DNA of 64,000 bases from Marasmius tenuissimus (lineage: Eukaryota; Basidiomycota; Agaricomycetes; Agaricales; Marasmiaceae). The stretch is taken from assembly GCA_029532415.1 (NCBI GenBank), contig JAQOTA010000046.1:1054001-1118000 (forward strand). The letters are read 5' to 3'. Each line of letters begins with the position of its first letter. Position 1 is the stretch's first letter. Under the pieces are notes generated by a model. It ran no database searches. It worked only from the letters and a program-made list of their open reading frames with translations, and had not been told where the DNA came from. The position numbers were made by a program, and so were the translations under genes. Positions 11,263 through 22,728 of this stretch are shown piece by piece.

Positions 11263-12883
11263 CTATACACCCTCTCCGCTACGACGGGAACTCCTACTCC
11301 CGCGCTCCAGATCATAACTCGAAAACGGTGGAGCCAACATCGACCGGGTAACCGAAAGCGGCACAAACACTGGTGAGGGTGAACTCGTTGAGGTCGAAAT
11401 TACTGAGAGGCTCGATCTCGACATCCGCGAAAGATCTGTACCCACGCGTGATCCAAGCTCAGGAAACATAGTCGAAGGGGTAGTTAGGTCTGAGTGCACG
11501 CTGTCCTTCGACTTCTCGAGCTCAATAGCTGGGATTTGTGTTTGGTCGACGCTGAGACTACTCATGAGTGCAGGTTGAGTTGCAGTAAGCCGCGGCGTCT
11601 CGATATCTTGAATTGTAGGGTTGTTTTGACCTCCAAGAGTGACCCAAAAAATGGCTAGAGCGTTGAGAATGACCTGGAATCGACATCAATGTCGATTGGG
11701 GCACATACGCGCATTGATCGAATGACTCACGTCTGCCCCACAAGAACCTAAGCAAACCCAGCCCAACTGCTTTCCATGCTGTAGTGTCAAGACCCCGATA
11801 TTAACCTTCCGAAAACGGATAAGCGTACGCAGCGTGAACACATGTTAAACCGAAAACTCGCCAACGATGTTGTTAAGGCAGCTATGGATGCCCTAGATGA
11901 TGAACAGTCAGTGATTGAATGAACGAACAAGATAGAAACTCACACCAAAGTACGGACTGCCATGGTCCTAATTACGGGGTTCGCAACACTCGACTGGAAA
12001 AGGGGCCAAAGGAATAGCCCGTTGAGAAGAATGGTAATGTAACTAAATAGCGTTAGTGAGGAAATCCAGACTCGATCATGAGGCAAGAACCCACAGATCG
12101 AAACTCAACAGCGGAATGGAGGAGAAGGCCTTCAGCCCGATGGTACAAATCTGGTCTTCTTTCCATTCAACGACGTGTCCTATCGTGAAATCGTTTAGTA
12201 GATCACTCGAGCCGCACTATAAGAAAAAGGGGTGACATACCTATCACCATAAGAGTTACGATCGCAGAGTAGATGAGCAACGAGGTGAAACAAATCCAGT
12301 GGATCGGAGAGCGCCAGCGCTCCCCGGGTACCGCTGTGGGTGACCAAACCACGTGAACCTTTTCGACTGCGAAAGAGGAGTGTTCAAGCCGTATGAGACC
12401 GAGGGAGAAAGGTGACTGGACACGAATTTCGTACCAAGAAAGCAGTAGATCAATATCTTCGACGTGGCGTAGAAAGCGACGCATGTCAAGATCCCAGCTT
12501 GGCATGCTCGACGGTCTGTCTCGAGTCCAATCCCAAATATCAGTATTCCGCCTGGATGTTTAAGGGCCAGTACTGTTAGTTATGATGAGAACGGAAGGAT
12601 GAGGACGCACTCGTGAACATGAAAAGCCAGGAATCCAGAAATATGAGGAGTATACACAACCTCGACCATGTCAACTGCCTGATTGAACCCCAACTGTGAC
12701 CCAGTCCCTCAGTGTAAACTCGTCGAGACAGACAATGTGAAAGGAGCGAAAGACCTGGAGTGTCGTGATCGATAGGAGAATTCAGCAACTATTGAGATAA
12801 CGAGAATTCAAGTAGAACATACCCAGGAGGTGCAGAATGGAACAGAATGCCTGCAACCCAACAGAGGGGAAAATGATTGTCAT
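11263..12883 (-). CDS. Fungal multi-pass membrane protein (unnamed family)
   Basis: This is a multi-exon gene read from ATG 12883 to the stop at 11263. Joined exons give hydrophobic segments characteristic of a basidiomycete multi-spanning membrane family. In order: WSRLCILLIFLDSWLFMF; then SGILIFGIGLETDRRACQAG running into AFYATSKILIYCFL; EKVHVVW; RWRSPIHWICFTSLLIYSA; DQICTIGLKAFSSIPLLSFD; SYITILLNGLFLWPLFQSS; GKQLGWVCLGSCGAD and NALAIFWVT. A hydrophilic Ser/Thr-rich tail of about 100 residues ends the protein and is probably cytoplasmic. Introns are short, for example GTATGT after VTLMVIG near 12241 and GTGCGT...CATCCAG near 12550-12610. No internal stop was needed. The exons before about 12800 are the least certain. 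Function is unknown; a receptor- or transporter-like role is only a guess from topology. Confidence 0.72.
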
Positions 12884-14364
12884 GGTCGTTAAAGGTGAGG
12901 CTGGGTACAACGAGGTTAGGGGGTAATACCGTTGCTTATCCTATTATTAATGAAGTTGACAGTCATGACACTGACAGGTTCCCGTGGGCCGTGTCCAGTC
13001 TCAGTCGGCGAGCGTCCACTTTCGAGGCTAGGTTTCTGTAAGCACTGATTAAACCATATATCTTCAGAGGCTAGTGCGGGTTTCGAGAGGCAACGGTTGT
13101 AAAGAGCACCGAACTCACTGTAAGTCTGTATTCACGAGATCAAACGGCCATGATACTTGTTGGTCTGGCCGCATGCCTTTAACATCGATCATTACGGTTA
13201 TTTTGAGACAACGCTTGGGCAATTTAACGACGATCAATAGTCATATCGACATAGATAGAGATCTAAATACCTGCATGTATAAGTCCTGAATGATGCTCTT
13301 CGGGCTCAATGAGTCCAATGCGTATCTCATTTGAACAGCTTTGATCATGGGGGGACGAACTCGACGTCAGTGCGCTTGCGGCTTTGACAATTGACTAATC
13401 ACCTTTTCTGCCTACCGACGTCGGGAAAGTCCGTCGGCCCGAGGCTACCGTAATAACGTATGGTTCGGACTGAGGCAGCTGTTCTTGTCTCGAACCGCGA
13501 TGGCTCTGAAGTCTACTTCCTGGGACCTGACCGGGAATGATCACTGTTCACCCTGTAATTTTCAGTTTCTCTACAAGGATTCGGGTGTTAGGTGCTCTAG
13601 CACTTCAGTCTGGAACTTTCTGCCTGCAGGGGACCGGACGGCTGAGCGCCATGATGTTTTTGCTGTGGCACCGGCGACTCAGACAAATGTTTTCTTCGTT
13701 GCTTCCATCACTTCTCTTCAAGCAACTTAGCAGTTTATGCATGCAATTGCCCCCTTCCAGTCACACTGGCCTCGTGCAAGAAGTGCAATTTCAGGTTAGC
13801 ATATGGTGGCACGAGTATGACCCCGGGCCCTGTTTTGCCCAAGGGAACGAAGCGCCTCCATTGATCTCTTTTGCCGGCCGTGTCTAGGGCTCACGCTAAT
13901 CACGACAGCAGCGCGAGGGTCATCAGAGCTCAACTGGAGGTTCTACTACCTCCTCGGGTCTGCCGATCTTCCATCAAAGGATCAAAGGGTCAAAAAAATG
14001 TCTACGACTGGACAAAGGGAAACCCGTTAGGGGATCAAACATTCTTTATGTTTTTTGTGCCTTTAATCTTACCAAAATGGGGTATCGATATGTTTAAGAA
14101 TTTGTGGATTCTGGAAGGATTCTTTAAAATACCTCAGCTACTATTCCATGTTCTCCTTCTATATCTCCCACCATCCCTTTAGTTCTATTTTCGATTAGAA
14201 TACGCAAGCCATGGAGTTTCGAAGAATCTCTCAATATGAAAAGCTCGAAGCAATTTGGGCGAAAATTCCGGCAATCGTTGCTGCCTCCAACTCGCGCACG
14301 TCTGTCTTTTTCACCGTCGGGCTACGATGAATAACCCGCTTTCTTTCTTTCTCCGCAAAGTGTG
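12884..14364. other. Intergenic stretch, nothing recognised
   Basis: Short frames only, for example 13537-13887 and 13871-14182 on the plus strand, without family motifs or splice-supported extension. I see no repeat or RNA gene. Confidence 0.4.
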
Positions 14365-14960
14365 ATGAAAGATGCGACCTTCTCAAGACTTCAAGACGGA
14401 ACTTTCATCCTCCAATCTCTCGTCAAATATTCAACTGGTGTTCGCGCCATCGAAGTCCTGCGCAACCTGGGAAGTCTACCCTCATCGTTCGAAAAATCTG
14501 GTCTACCTACCTCGGTCATTACGTTCCTTTAACTCTACATGTCCTCGGTCTTTGGCTTCGCACAAAATGGCCAGGCTCAATCGACACTTCTCGTGAATGT
14601 CAACTAGCCCCTCATCGAGCCATGGTATGTCATCAGCTTCCTCCCCATCCTTATCAATAACCCAGAACTCGTTCGCTATGTCCCTGACACTGGGGGCATT
14701 TTTCTGTCAAGTAGGGCATGATGTGGTGGTGTCAAGTGTGTCAGACCCTGAAATGGACCAAACATGGACTGTCAAACAAAGATTCTCTAAGTCCCTCCAA
14801 GGTGTAACAACCATGGCTTGGACCTGGCTTGGACCTGGCTCACTTGACACCACCACGACATGTCCTACTTGACAGAAAAATGCCCCCAGTGTGAAGTTTT
14901 TAGGGACGAAATTGATTCGTTGATCGAAGCAGATCCGTCTTTGCAGGGCCGGATTATCCG
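14365..14960 (+). pseudogene. Decayed coding fragment split by a MITE
   Basis: From ATG 14365 a frame reads MKDATFSRLQDGTFILQSLV onward and stops at a TAA near 14530. Coding-like sequence then resumes in other frames (SSVFGFAQNGQAQ, then PILINNPELVRYVPDT). It is interrupted at 14688 by a 204-bp MITE, after which EIDSLIEADPSLQGRIIRI follows. Further protein-like pieces with stops continue to about 16.4 kb (for example DFDQRFFGEVLQVFASEHSN near 16080-16120). The combination of frame changes, stops and an insertion suggests a dead gene. I do not recognise the family. Some frame changes could instead be missed introns. Confidence 0.3.
14688..14891. mobile_element. 204-bp CACTG-ended MITE, TGA target duplication
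   Basis: The left end CACTGGGGGCATTTTTCTGT and about 50 bp inward are repeated inverted at the right end (14837-14891), with a few mismatches around AGGGCATGATG versus AGGACATGTCG. The flanking 3-bp duplication is TGA (14685-14687 and 14892-14894). CACTG termini with 3-bp duplications are typical of the CACTA/CMC superfamily. There is no coding capacity. Confidence 0.8.
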
Positions 14961-16617
14961 CATCTAAACATACTCTACAGCGATGACATACACCCTTCTT
15001 GGAGGGTATGGTCGGTACTCTTCATGCGATTATTAACATCACGCCATGTCTAATCCTTCGACACTCCCGTTTCAATCCCAAACGAGGTTTCGACTCAGAT
15101 GAAAGTTGATGGGGGAGACCCCGATATTGCCTCCCGCTTTGTCCTTGTTTTCGAGAGCATCCTAGGTGACGTTTCCGGAATGGATGCTCGCGAGCTTCCC
15201 TCCCTCCCTCCACATGCTCCTACTTTTCATCACTAGCTGTTTAAGCACCGATACGATCGTCCGTCATATACCTCGCCAGCCCCTTCGGGAACTCAACATG
15301 GCTCTTACCAAGATGCTCTCACAAGTTCCTTCGTAAGCCGAGGCACCCTCGGAAACTCTATGTCAGATATCAGCGTCGTTGATCGAAGCCCAATCCTCGT
15401 AGAGGGTCACGGCGTTGCCGTATCAGCCTTGCCAACCAGACGGAGGCTCCTTGCCGTTGATGGAAACCTCATAACAGACGCACTAGAGGCGGGCATCGTC
15501 GTGGCAGCGCTCAAATCCTCCCGTGCTTTTCTCTGCTGAACATTGACAAGAGAGAAAGGGAAAGCCGTACGTACTGGACTTCGGGGAAACCTTCAATCAC
15601 ATTTCATGATCTCTCGTTCATCTGCCCACGCTACATCTATTCATCAGATCACTCAGCCGAACCAGAAAAGCTAGGTTTACCTCGAAACCGACATCGTGGT
15701 ACGCTTGGGAGAAGTGCAAGAGAGTAGCGTTTGCTGTGCAGACCGTACGTGAGAAGATGAAGTTAGTTCCACAGTTGGTCTGCTTGAACAAGCTTAGTGC
15801 CCACTGTCTATCTGCTCGCGGATTCTTCTCACCGACGATTGCCGGTGTCCCGGCAGTGCAAAAACATACCCATCCGTCGCGTTCGTTGCTCAGGCTGTGA
15901 TGTCGTCATGTACTGCTCTCCTCATTGCGCCAAGTGCCATTGAAAGTCCGGACACAAGGACGTATGGCGTTCTATGCGGATTGAGGCACAGGATACGTTC
16001 TCTTCACCCTGACTTCGTCTACCCTCGCTAACCAAAGTCACAACCTCCTCTCTGGATGCCATCCGACCCTCCCGGACTTTGATCAACGTTTCTTCGGCGA
16101 GGTCCTCCAAGTCTTCGCCTCTGAGCACTCCAACGGCCTCATCAATCTATTAGAGAGATTCGAGCTCAAGTCCAACACACAAAGCTCGGCTGATCGCGTG
16201 GCCAATCTCAGATCGCCCATTCTGATTCGAAACTTTGCGGACCCAGTCTCCTTTCGCCCGTACACTGTCACGTCCTCGTTCAATCAGGTGGCCACATATG
16301 GGGTCAAAAAGGAGGAATTCGAGAATTTGAGGTGGGTAGTCGATGTCCTCAAGCCAGATCAACATCTCTTTGTTGGGATGTTCCCTTGATTGGCAAGCCC
16401 GTGAGAGTTGTCGGGTTGGACCAGAGGGAGGAGAGATTCGAGCGATGAACGAGGACAGTAGGGCGCTTGCTTGCTGAGTGCAGGGGGAGCCGTGCTGAAA
16501 GTGGGTCGAAAAACGATAATCTTGTAAGGTGTTCGAGAAAGATGCAGTCTTTGCTGAAAACCTCAAACGATATTCTATACTTGTTGTCGGATTCTACGCT
16601 CAGTAATGTCACAAGTT
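14961..16617. other. No intact gene; scattered coding-like remnants
   Basis: Plus-strand pieces such as RFVLVFESILGDVSGMDA (near 15140) and LLSGCHPTLPDF (near 16045) look protein-like but are separated by stops and frame changes. They may belong to the decayed gene starting at 14365. Nothing else was recognised. Confidence 0.35.
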
Positions 16618-17841
16618 CTAGTTGTGCGCTTCGATAGCCTTCACAACCATCGGTAATATTCCTACCAGGTCAAAATAAGAAGATCGCAAATCGAGCCAAG
16701 TGACACCAAAAACACGCACCGCCAGTCTTGAGAGGGAATGAGGGCCTCCCAATAGCACCTAGGAAGCCGTTGATAAAGCCACTATGGGCAGTAATGGAAA
16801 CAACTAGAAAACGACGTTGAATGGAGGATAGAAAGTCGAGTTAGTTCGAGCGCCTGCATACCATCTGTATCGGCCTGATCGCTAAAAATTACATTCAGGA
16901 CGTTTTTCGCTCGACTGATCACATGTGCCTCCGACTCCCGTACGTCTAGTGTCCACAACTCGTCTTCTTCAGCGAGACCTTCTTCGATATCGAATTCAGG
17001 AAATGAGGTTCTGATGTATGAGCGAGAGCGCCGTTTATCGCAGGTATGGACACCATTGACCTCGCGGCAGTTCTACATAAGCAAAGAAATCAGGAACATG
17101 GCCGACGAGACTCTGGACAAAGTTCCCGTTACCTCTAGTACAAGGGGTCGGGTACCTTCAGGAAACTCGACCCCATTAAATGTGAGCATGTAAGTCCTCA
17201 AAGCTCTCGTCATGGGGCTACAGTAGCGTCTCCTTGGGAGTGGAATATCGAATTGGAGCTCTTCTTTCCATACCGCGTTGGCTACCCGGGCCTGATCCTC
17301 TCCGATAGTGGTAAGTTCCGGATCAGCTTGCCAGCTAAAATTTAGCCATCGAAGCAGCACACTCCGGAAGACAACAGCAACTCACGCCCCCAAACGAGTT
17401 CGCCATCGTCGTCTAACTTAGACCAGCAGCTTTGTGAAACGAGATTAGAACCCGACCAAATCCACCCTCGAGGCGCGTGCTTACTCGTCCCAAGCTTTCG
17501 TGCCATACTTGGCCTCTGCGACATTATCTGTCGTTCGAATGAAAAGGATCAATCAGCAAACTACCCACCTCTAAGGTAGTCTGGCTACTCACGAAACCCT
17601 TCTCCGTGTCTGCAGAGGAAAACCAACTTATACCTTCCATCCGACAACTCATTGAGGCGTCTTATCTGATCTTGAAATATTACCCATCTATCTTTACTGG
17701 TGTCGATGAGTCCAAAGCGAGGAGGAACCTTAAGTCAAGCCTCAGCTTTATGTATCACATGAGCAGATCTTAATCTCACGGCGTCCACTATCGGTGACTC
17801 GTCCTGAATGAACCATCCCGGCACTGGGCACAGCAAAACCG
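16618..17841 (-). CDS. Histidine phosphatase superfamily protein (phosphoglycerate-mutase-like fold)
   Basis: This is a multi-exon minus-strand gene. Joined exons read: VPGWFIQDESPIVDA; PPRFGLIDTSKDRW; LVFLCRHGEGFHNVAEAKYG; the AWD...DDDGELVWG segment; PDPELTTIGEDQARVAN; CSPMTRALRTYMLTF; NCREVNGVHTCDKRRSRSYI; VVSITAHSGFINGFLGAIGR; and the stop at 16618. RHGEG is the active-site motif whose His is phosphorylated, and the His in ITAHSGF is the second catalytic His. The arrangement matches the fungal cytosolic branch of about 280-300 residues. Splice sites are normal, for example donor GTGAGATTA after the DA codon at 17780 and acceptor CTTAAG before VPPRFG. The N-terminus is unresolved because no clear ATG-containing first exon was found. 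Substrate is unknown; a broad acid or metabolite phosphatase is likely. Confidence 0.82.
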
Positions 17842-18120
17842 TCGAAACCGTGAAGTGGGTCTATTATAGGGCGAGAACACGTACCGAAACTGTATGAAAG
17901 AGAGAGAGGAGCCATGATATCTAAGTCGTATCTTGCTTGCGCGGCCTATGTGACGGAATACGCAGGTCGAATCAGACTGGTCGAAGGGTTGGAAGCTGTT
18001 GGAAGTCGGTTGAAAGAAATCCCAATCGAGCGGAGATTCAAATAGCCCACGTGCGTGTCGCGTGGTAAAACCCGATGTCGTCTCACTCAAGGGGGGGGGC
18101 GGGCCGTGGATCCCGGACAT
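17842..18120. other. 5' region of the phosphatase gene
   Basis: A minus-strand ATG at 18120 opens a 110-codon frame (starts MSGIHGPPPPLSETTS) that may hold the missing first exon or the 5' UTR of the phosphatase gene. I could not join it confidently. Confidence 0.3.
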
Positions 18121-19700
18121 CCAGGTGGGTAGTTAGTCCCCCCTCGAGGGTCCTTAAAAAAATTTTTGGGCCAAATTTTTTTCGATGTATGAGGCTGTTT
18201 GAAGGCCTTGGAAGGAGCTGGAACAGACCGTGTCCGTGAAAATCATTTGTTCTTGCTGAAAACCAACCTAAATCTTACCTTTTAGCACCATCTCCATCGC
18301 CTGTAGCCCTTGGGCCTTGTGGTGGTGCTTAAGTGGGTATGGGGTATACCCCACCCCAGGCGTGACTTCAGTTGAGGTCAGGCTCAGGTGGAGCTCCACA
18401 GGATGATAAGCACCCTATGAACTCATGGCCGCCACTTCCAGAGATGCCAGCGTAGGCTGGTCAGTGAAAAACTTTTCCAGCCTCGGAGATTGCCGGACAG
18501 GCAGCCAAAAAAGGTAAGTCTTACCATATATGGAAGTTACGTAGCTAGGTAGTCCCCCCTCAACCCGCCTCAAAAAAAAATTCGAGTGTGGGTCATAAAT
18601 TTTATTTTTCCCCCACCCTTGGTCTCACTGGTGACTGCAGCGCCTCGGAGTCATGAATGTGATGCCTAAGCCTGAGCCCGGCATCCTTTGAGATAACGTT
18701 GATGATCCTACATACTATCCTCAACGCAGATCACATCTGAAAAAACCTCGCTGACTACATAGTGCTACATAGCACAAATAGTTAAATAGTGCCTGTAGGT
18801 TGCCCAGGGTCTACATAGTACTATGTAGCACCTGTAGTACAAGCTCGCTTGAGTCTTCCCGCTCTCAGAAACGAGATCTCATGCCGATCATCAGTACTGA
18901 ATTCCAAACTGAATTGGGAGATGAATAGAATTGCCCTGAACGGAATTCGCACTGGCGTGAAATATTTCCTTGGAATTCCGCATCCCTCACCTCAGGGTCT
19001 AAAATTGATTGATACACACAATTTCTTTTTATTCATGAAAACTGCACTGATGGCAAAGGTATGAGCTCTGTGAACGAGAGTATCTAAGTATGTAAATAAA
19101 AGGGTAGTCTAAAGCGAGTCACAACTCGGAAGTCGTTTCCACCGGGATGATTTGGAGTCGCCTCTGCAAAGGAATATGTAAATAGATATCGCTGAGTCGA
19201 GAACAATGGCAACTTACTTGAACTTTACTTGAGAGCGTACTTGATGAGAGGTTGGCCGAAAGGGTAGCTATCGGACAGAGGAAGCGGGAGGATCATGGTA
19301 CGGTGGAAGAAAGAGGTCCGCGCGTTGGTGGCAAAAGCGCTCGACTACTTATAGCCTTAATTTCGAGCTCCGGAAGTCAAACAAAAGTCGGCCAAGTGCG
19401 GAAGATTGTCTTGAAGACCCGGTCAGCCCTCAGGGTGGACGAACTTTGACTGAAATGACTCAAGGTAAATACTGAGCCTCCCTGGCAGCCTGGCTTCAGG
19501 GATATTAAAAATGGGGTAATACCCAGTGCCGTTGCCCAAATGGGTCATCTGAGGCTAGCCAAATGGAAACCGATTGACGGAATACACGCATCAGGTTTTG
19601 ACGGATGCTACGTAGTACTATGTAGTGATAGCAATTGCTACACGGACTACCCGTGCTACGTAGTGCTATGTAGATGAGCCTCGACTACGGAGCCCAAACA
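18121..19700. repeat. Repeat- and palindrome-rich region
   Basis: No gene is seen. A block with TAGTCCCCCCTC followed by an A-run occurs near 18133-18165 and again near 18550-18580 as direct copies. Four short palindromic motifs of the form CTAC-R-TAG...CTA-Y-R-TAG occur at about 18754, 18811 (CTACATAGTACTATGTAG, an exact 18-bp palindrome), 19608 and 19656. These look like remnants of small non-coding elements. No clean element boundary or target duplication was found. Confidence 0.45.
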
Positions 19701-20133
19701 GGTTTCCAGATGCACCTCTGACAAAACAGATCGAGGACTCGAGCTGAGGGGACCTGAAGCACCCGCACAGAAGATCGGAGATCACAGTACAAATGTCTTC
19801 CGGAAGTCCATGTGGTCGGCTCTTGGTTCATCTGACTCTGTTGGTTTTGATGTTTCTGATTCTATTGACAGAGCTGGAAATGATATACATGACAATATAA
19901 CTAAGCCAGTTGTGAATGTGCTGGTCTTGAATTCAATTTTACACGGAAGCCATCAGAGGTGGGACCGAGGGTTTCATCTCCAACACTGTTTCGTTCAAAT
20001 GGTTCGTCAAAGAACGTCTCGACGGTAAATCCTTCTGCTCAAAATATTTATCTCGTCGTCAGCAAACATTCTACGAAGAACGGGATGGGGCCCAGAAACA
20101 CCCACCTGCTCAGAGGATGTCGGCGCATGTCCT

Positions 20134-21935
20134 TCAAAAACCAGATTCGAACGGGTAGAGTTTGTGCTGTTGAGCACGTACGCGACCGGCGCTTGAGGTC
20201 GGTTTCCTCGACCCCCGCTCGCCGGATTGGCCGAATCTTCCTCTTCGGTTCCATGTCCCGAAACGACCGTACGCATGTTGAGACTGCATAGAAGGGATAC
20301 GGCATAGACTGAGGAGGATTAAGTCCGTCAGGAGTACTCTGAGTGGGAAAGAACTGAAGGCACGTACGTTTGCTGAGTACAAAATACATCCCCATGAACT
20401 GGAACGACAGAGGGGCGATATTATACTAGAAAGCAAGGCATGAGAGCTTATCATTATTGAAGCAGAGCTCGAATGCGACCCACGAGAACCACCGTTAGTA
20501 TGCTCATGATGCTGGTCAATCCGCCGGTGTTGATGGTATACATCATGAGTGTGTTGATGACTGTATCCGTTCTAAAGGCCAGACAGAACGTGGTGGAGCG
20601 AACGAAGAGAGACGCTGAGTTCGCCTTCGTGATCAAAGAGCTGATGGGATAAAAGACTCACTGTCTAAATCCGGTGCGGAATTTTTGCAGATAATAGCAT
20701 AGAGTTAGAGCTGTTACCAGATCTGCCACCGCCCCGGACGCAAGGGAGAGTGTGGCTATCAACTATATAAGGATAATGAGGGTTGAAGGCTAGAGAGGTA
20801 GAACTCAAGAGGCGGACCTTGACGTTGCTCAGGTATAGGAGTTTTTTCAGCTGGAAGCTGGGGGCGTAAGAGGAGTCAGTTGTAAAGAATTCTTGGGACA
20901 AAACGTGGGTACCATTTCGCGGCATAGACTGAATCAGGAGAAGTTCGATCAGCTTGGCTGGGTCATGAAACAGGAACATGGACTTCACACCGCCTCCGAG
21001 AGCTGGAAATCCATGAGATCAATACACCTGTGGCTCAAGCGAGAATTAAAAAACTTACCCAGTTGGGCGAGGGACAGTAAGACCTTGACATGAGGGGGAT
21101 GGAATATCAGTACGTGAAAATTTGAAGAGAAGTGAATTACGGTACAATAATGAGGGTCATTGGAATGTTGTGCTTGCTAACTGAAGTTAGGCCGGGTCAG
21201 TGGAAGAAGCACTTCAGGTGGGTCAGACGGAACTTACACCTCCAGACACGAACTGCGAAAGAGCTGCATCGAAGACCAATTAGAGAACGGGGACATAAGT
21301 GATGGACAGAGTGGCTAAATTACCACTTAACGATAGTCGCTACGAGGGCCTGGAGACTTTAGTGTCAGGATGTAAGGCCACAATGAGAAGTCAAAGGATG
21401 ATAACTGACTGTGAGAAGAACTTGATACTGGAGCCGTGGTATCGAGTGAGGTCGGAGAAGCTTTCGAGGCGAAAACGGCCAGACTTACAATCAGGCTTTT
21501 CGCGACATCCCCGGTCAAAATGATTAGCGGGTTCCCGTAGTACCTGGAATACAGGTATAGGTCGTCCTTCAGGTATACTTGTCAGTCCACGCACGTTATT
21601 GCATACGTGTACACGAAATGCCCGACGCAGATCTGGTGGAGGAGTTCAAGGATCCTGGGTAGAGGTATTATCACTGAGATTTGTAGCGGTCTCGTTATAC
21701 TTTGCCAATTGCGTACCATACGCCCGATACCTGACAAAAGCAGAACGTTAAGCACGCATCAAGATGTCATCGGGATTTTTGAGCGCACCAAAATCTTGTA
21801 TTCCCACCCATCACGATAGAACCGCTTGAAGTAAGTCAACGTCGAGGAGCAAAAGATCCCGAACACAAAGGCCGAAACCACGAATCCGATCAACGCCGCT
21901 CCCAAGGTGTCGTGCATCTTCAATCCACCGGCCAT
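20134..21935 (-). CDS. DUF6534-type seven-helix membrane protein
   Basis: The start is ATG 21935, reading MAGGLKMHDTLGAALIGFVV and then SAFVFGIFCSS, the usual first helix of the family. Later exons give ILELLHQICVGHFVYTYAI, YYGNPLIILTGDVAKSLI (conserved Y-G-N-P), ALSQFVS, ATLSLASGAVADLVTALTLC with YYLQKFRTGF, FRTDTVINTLMMYTINTG with GLTSIMSIL, and MGMYFVLSK. A hydrophilic tail follows. These segments and their order are hallmarks of DUF6534 proteins, which are expanded in Agaricomycetes and are of unknown function at cell membranes. Introns are short; one near 21490 has donor GTAAGTCTGG. The last exon junction near 20330-20360 is ambiguous, so the stop could be at 20134 or, in another frame, 20007. 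Confidence 0.78.
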
Positions 21936-22728
21936 TTCGAAGGTCCTGAGTGCTGAGGCGGCGTAGCGAGCCTTGTCGCTAGATTGAGGTCGAGGTCGAG
22001 AATGGGGTGATTATGATTGTAGTATGAGATCCCCAAGGTGAAATACCGCGTAGAGACCCGTATCGACTCCTTTCTCGGGGTTGGCAGATGGGGCCCTCGA
22101 ACTTTATTCCGCTTGAAGCCCTTTGAAGCCTCGATCATTGTTCACCGGAACATACCTCATCCGGGAATTGCAATCCGTGGTTGAATATTTTCCCGCTCTG
22201 CCCTACGATTAGAAGACACCTTACTGAGCCTTACTGCCGTATTGATGGGGAAAGGGGTCGTTTGCCTGCAAGGAAAATCAGTACAGGAGCTAAAAGGTTC
22301 AGTCTCGCCTCCTGCTTGGACAAACCCTTTGGCGCTCCTTTCCCGCCGGCACCCGCACGATGGCGCAAAGGTAGTTTGTCCCTCACGAGTTCAGGGAGAA
22401 ACCTGTCCGTTCACTCACTGAGGGTTGTGCTCGAGCCATTTAAAAAAATATACGATGCACGTTTTAAACCAGAAGTCTAGAAAGAGGTCAAACATACATT
22501 TGTGGAACTAGTGGGAAAATACTGGGAAGGTCGAAGTCCCGGTCCGCGCCAAGTGATCGGATCGAGAGGAAGCACCAACGAGAATGTGTTCAAATTGATC
22601 CCGCTTGGGTTGAGAAGAGACGACGATCATACTGCGCATGAAAAGCTCGGGTTCGTTGATCGTCGTGCAATAGATACTGCATTTCAAGTATGCAAAAGAT
22701 AGAATGGAAATCAAAACTTTCCGTGCTC
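21936..22728. other. Intergenic, nothing recognised
   Basis: This lies between the upstream region of the DUF6534 gene and the 3' end of the GH88 gene. Only short frames are present (the longest is 99 codons at 22181-22480). I see no motif or repeat. Confidence 0.45.
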
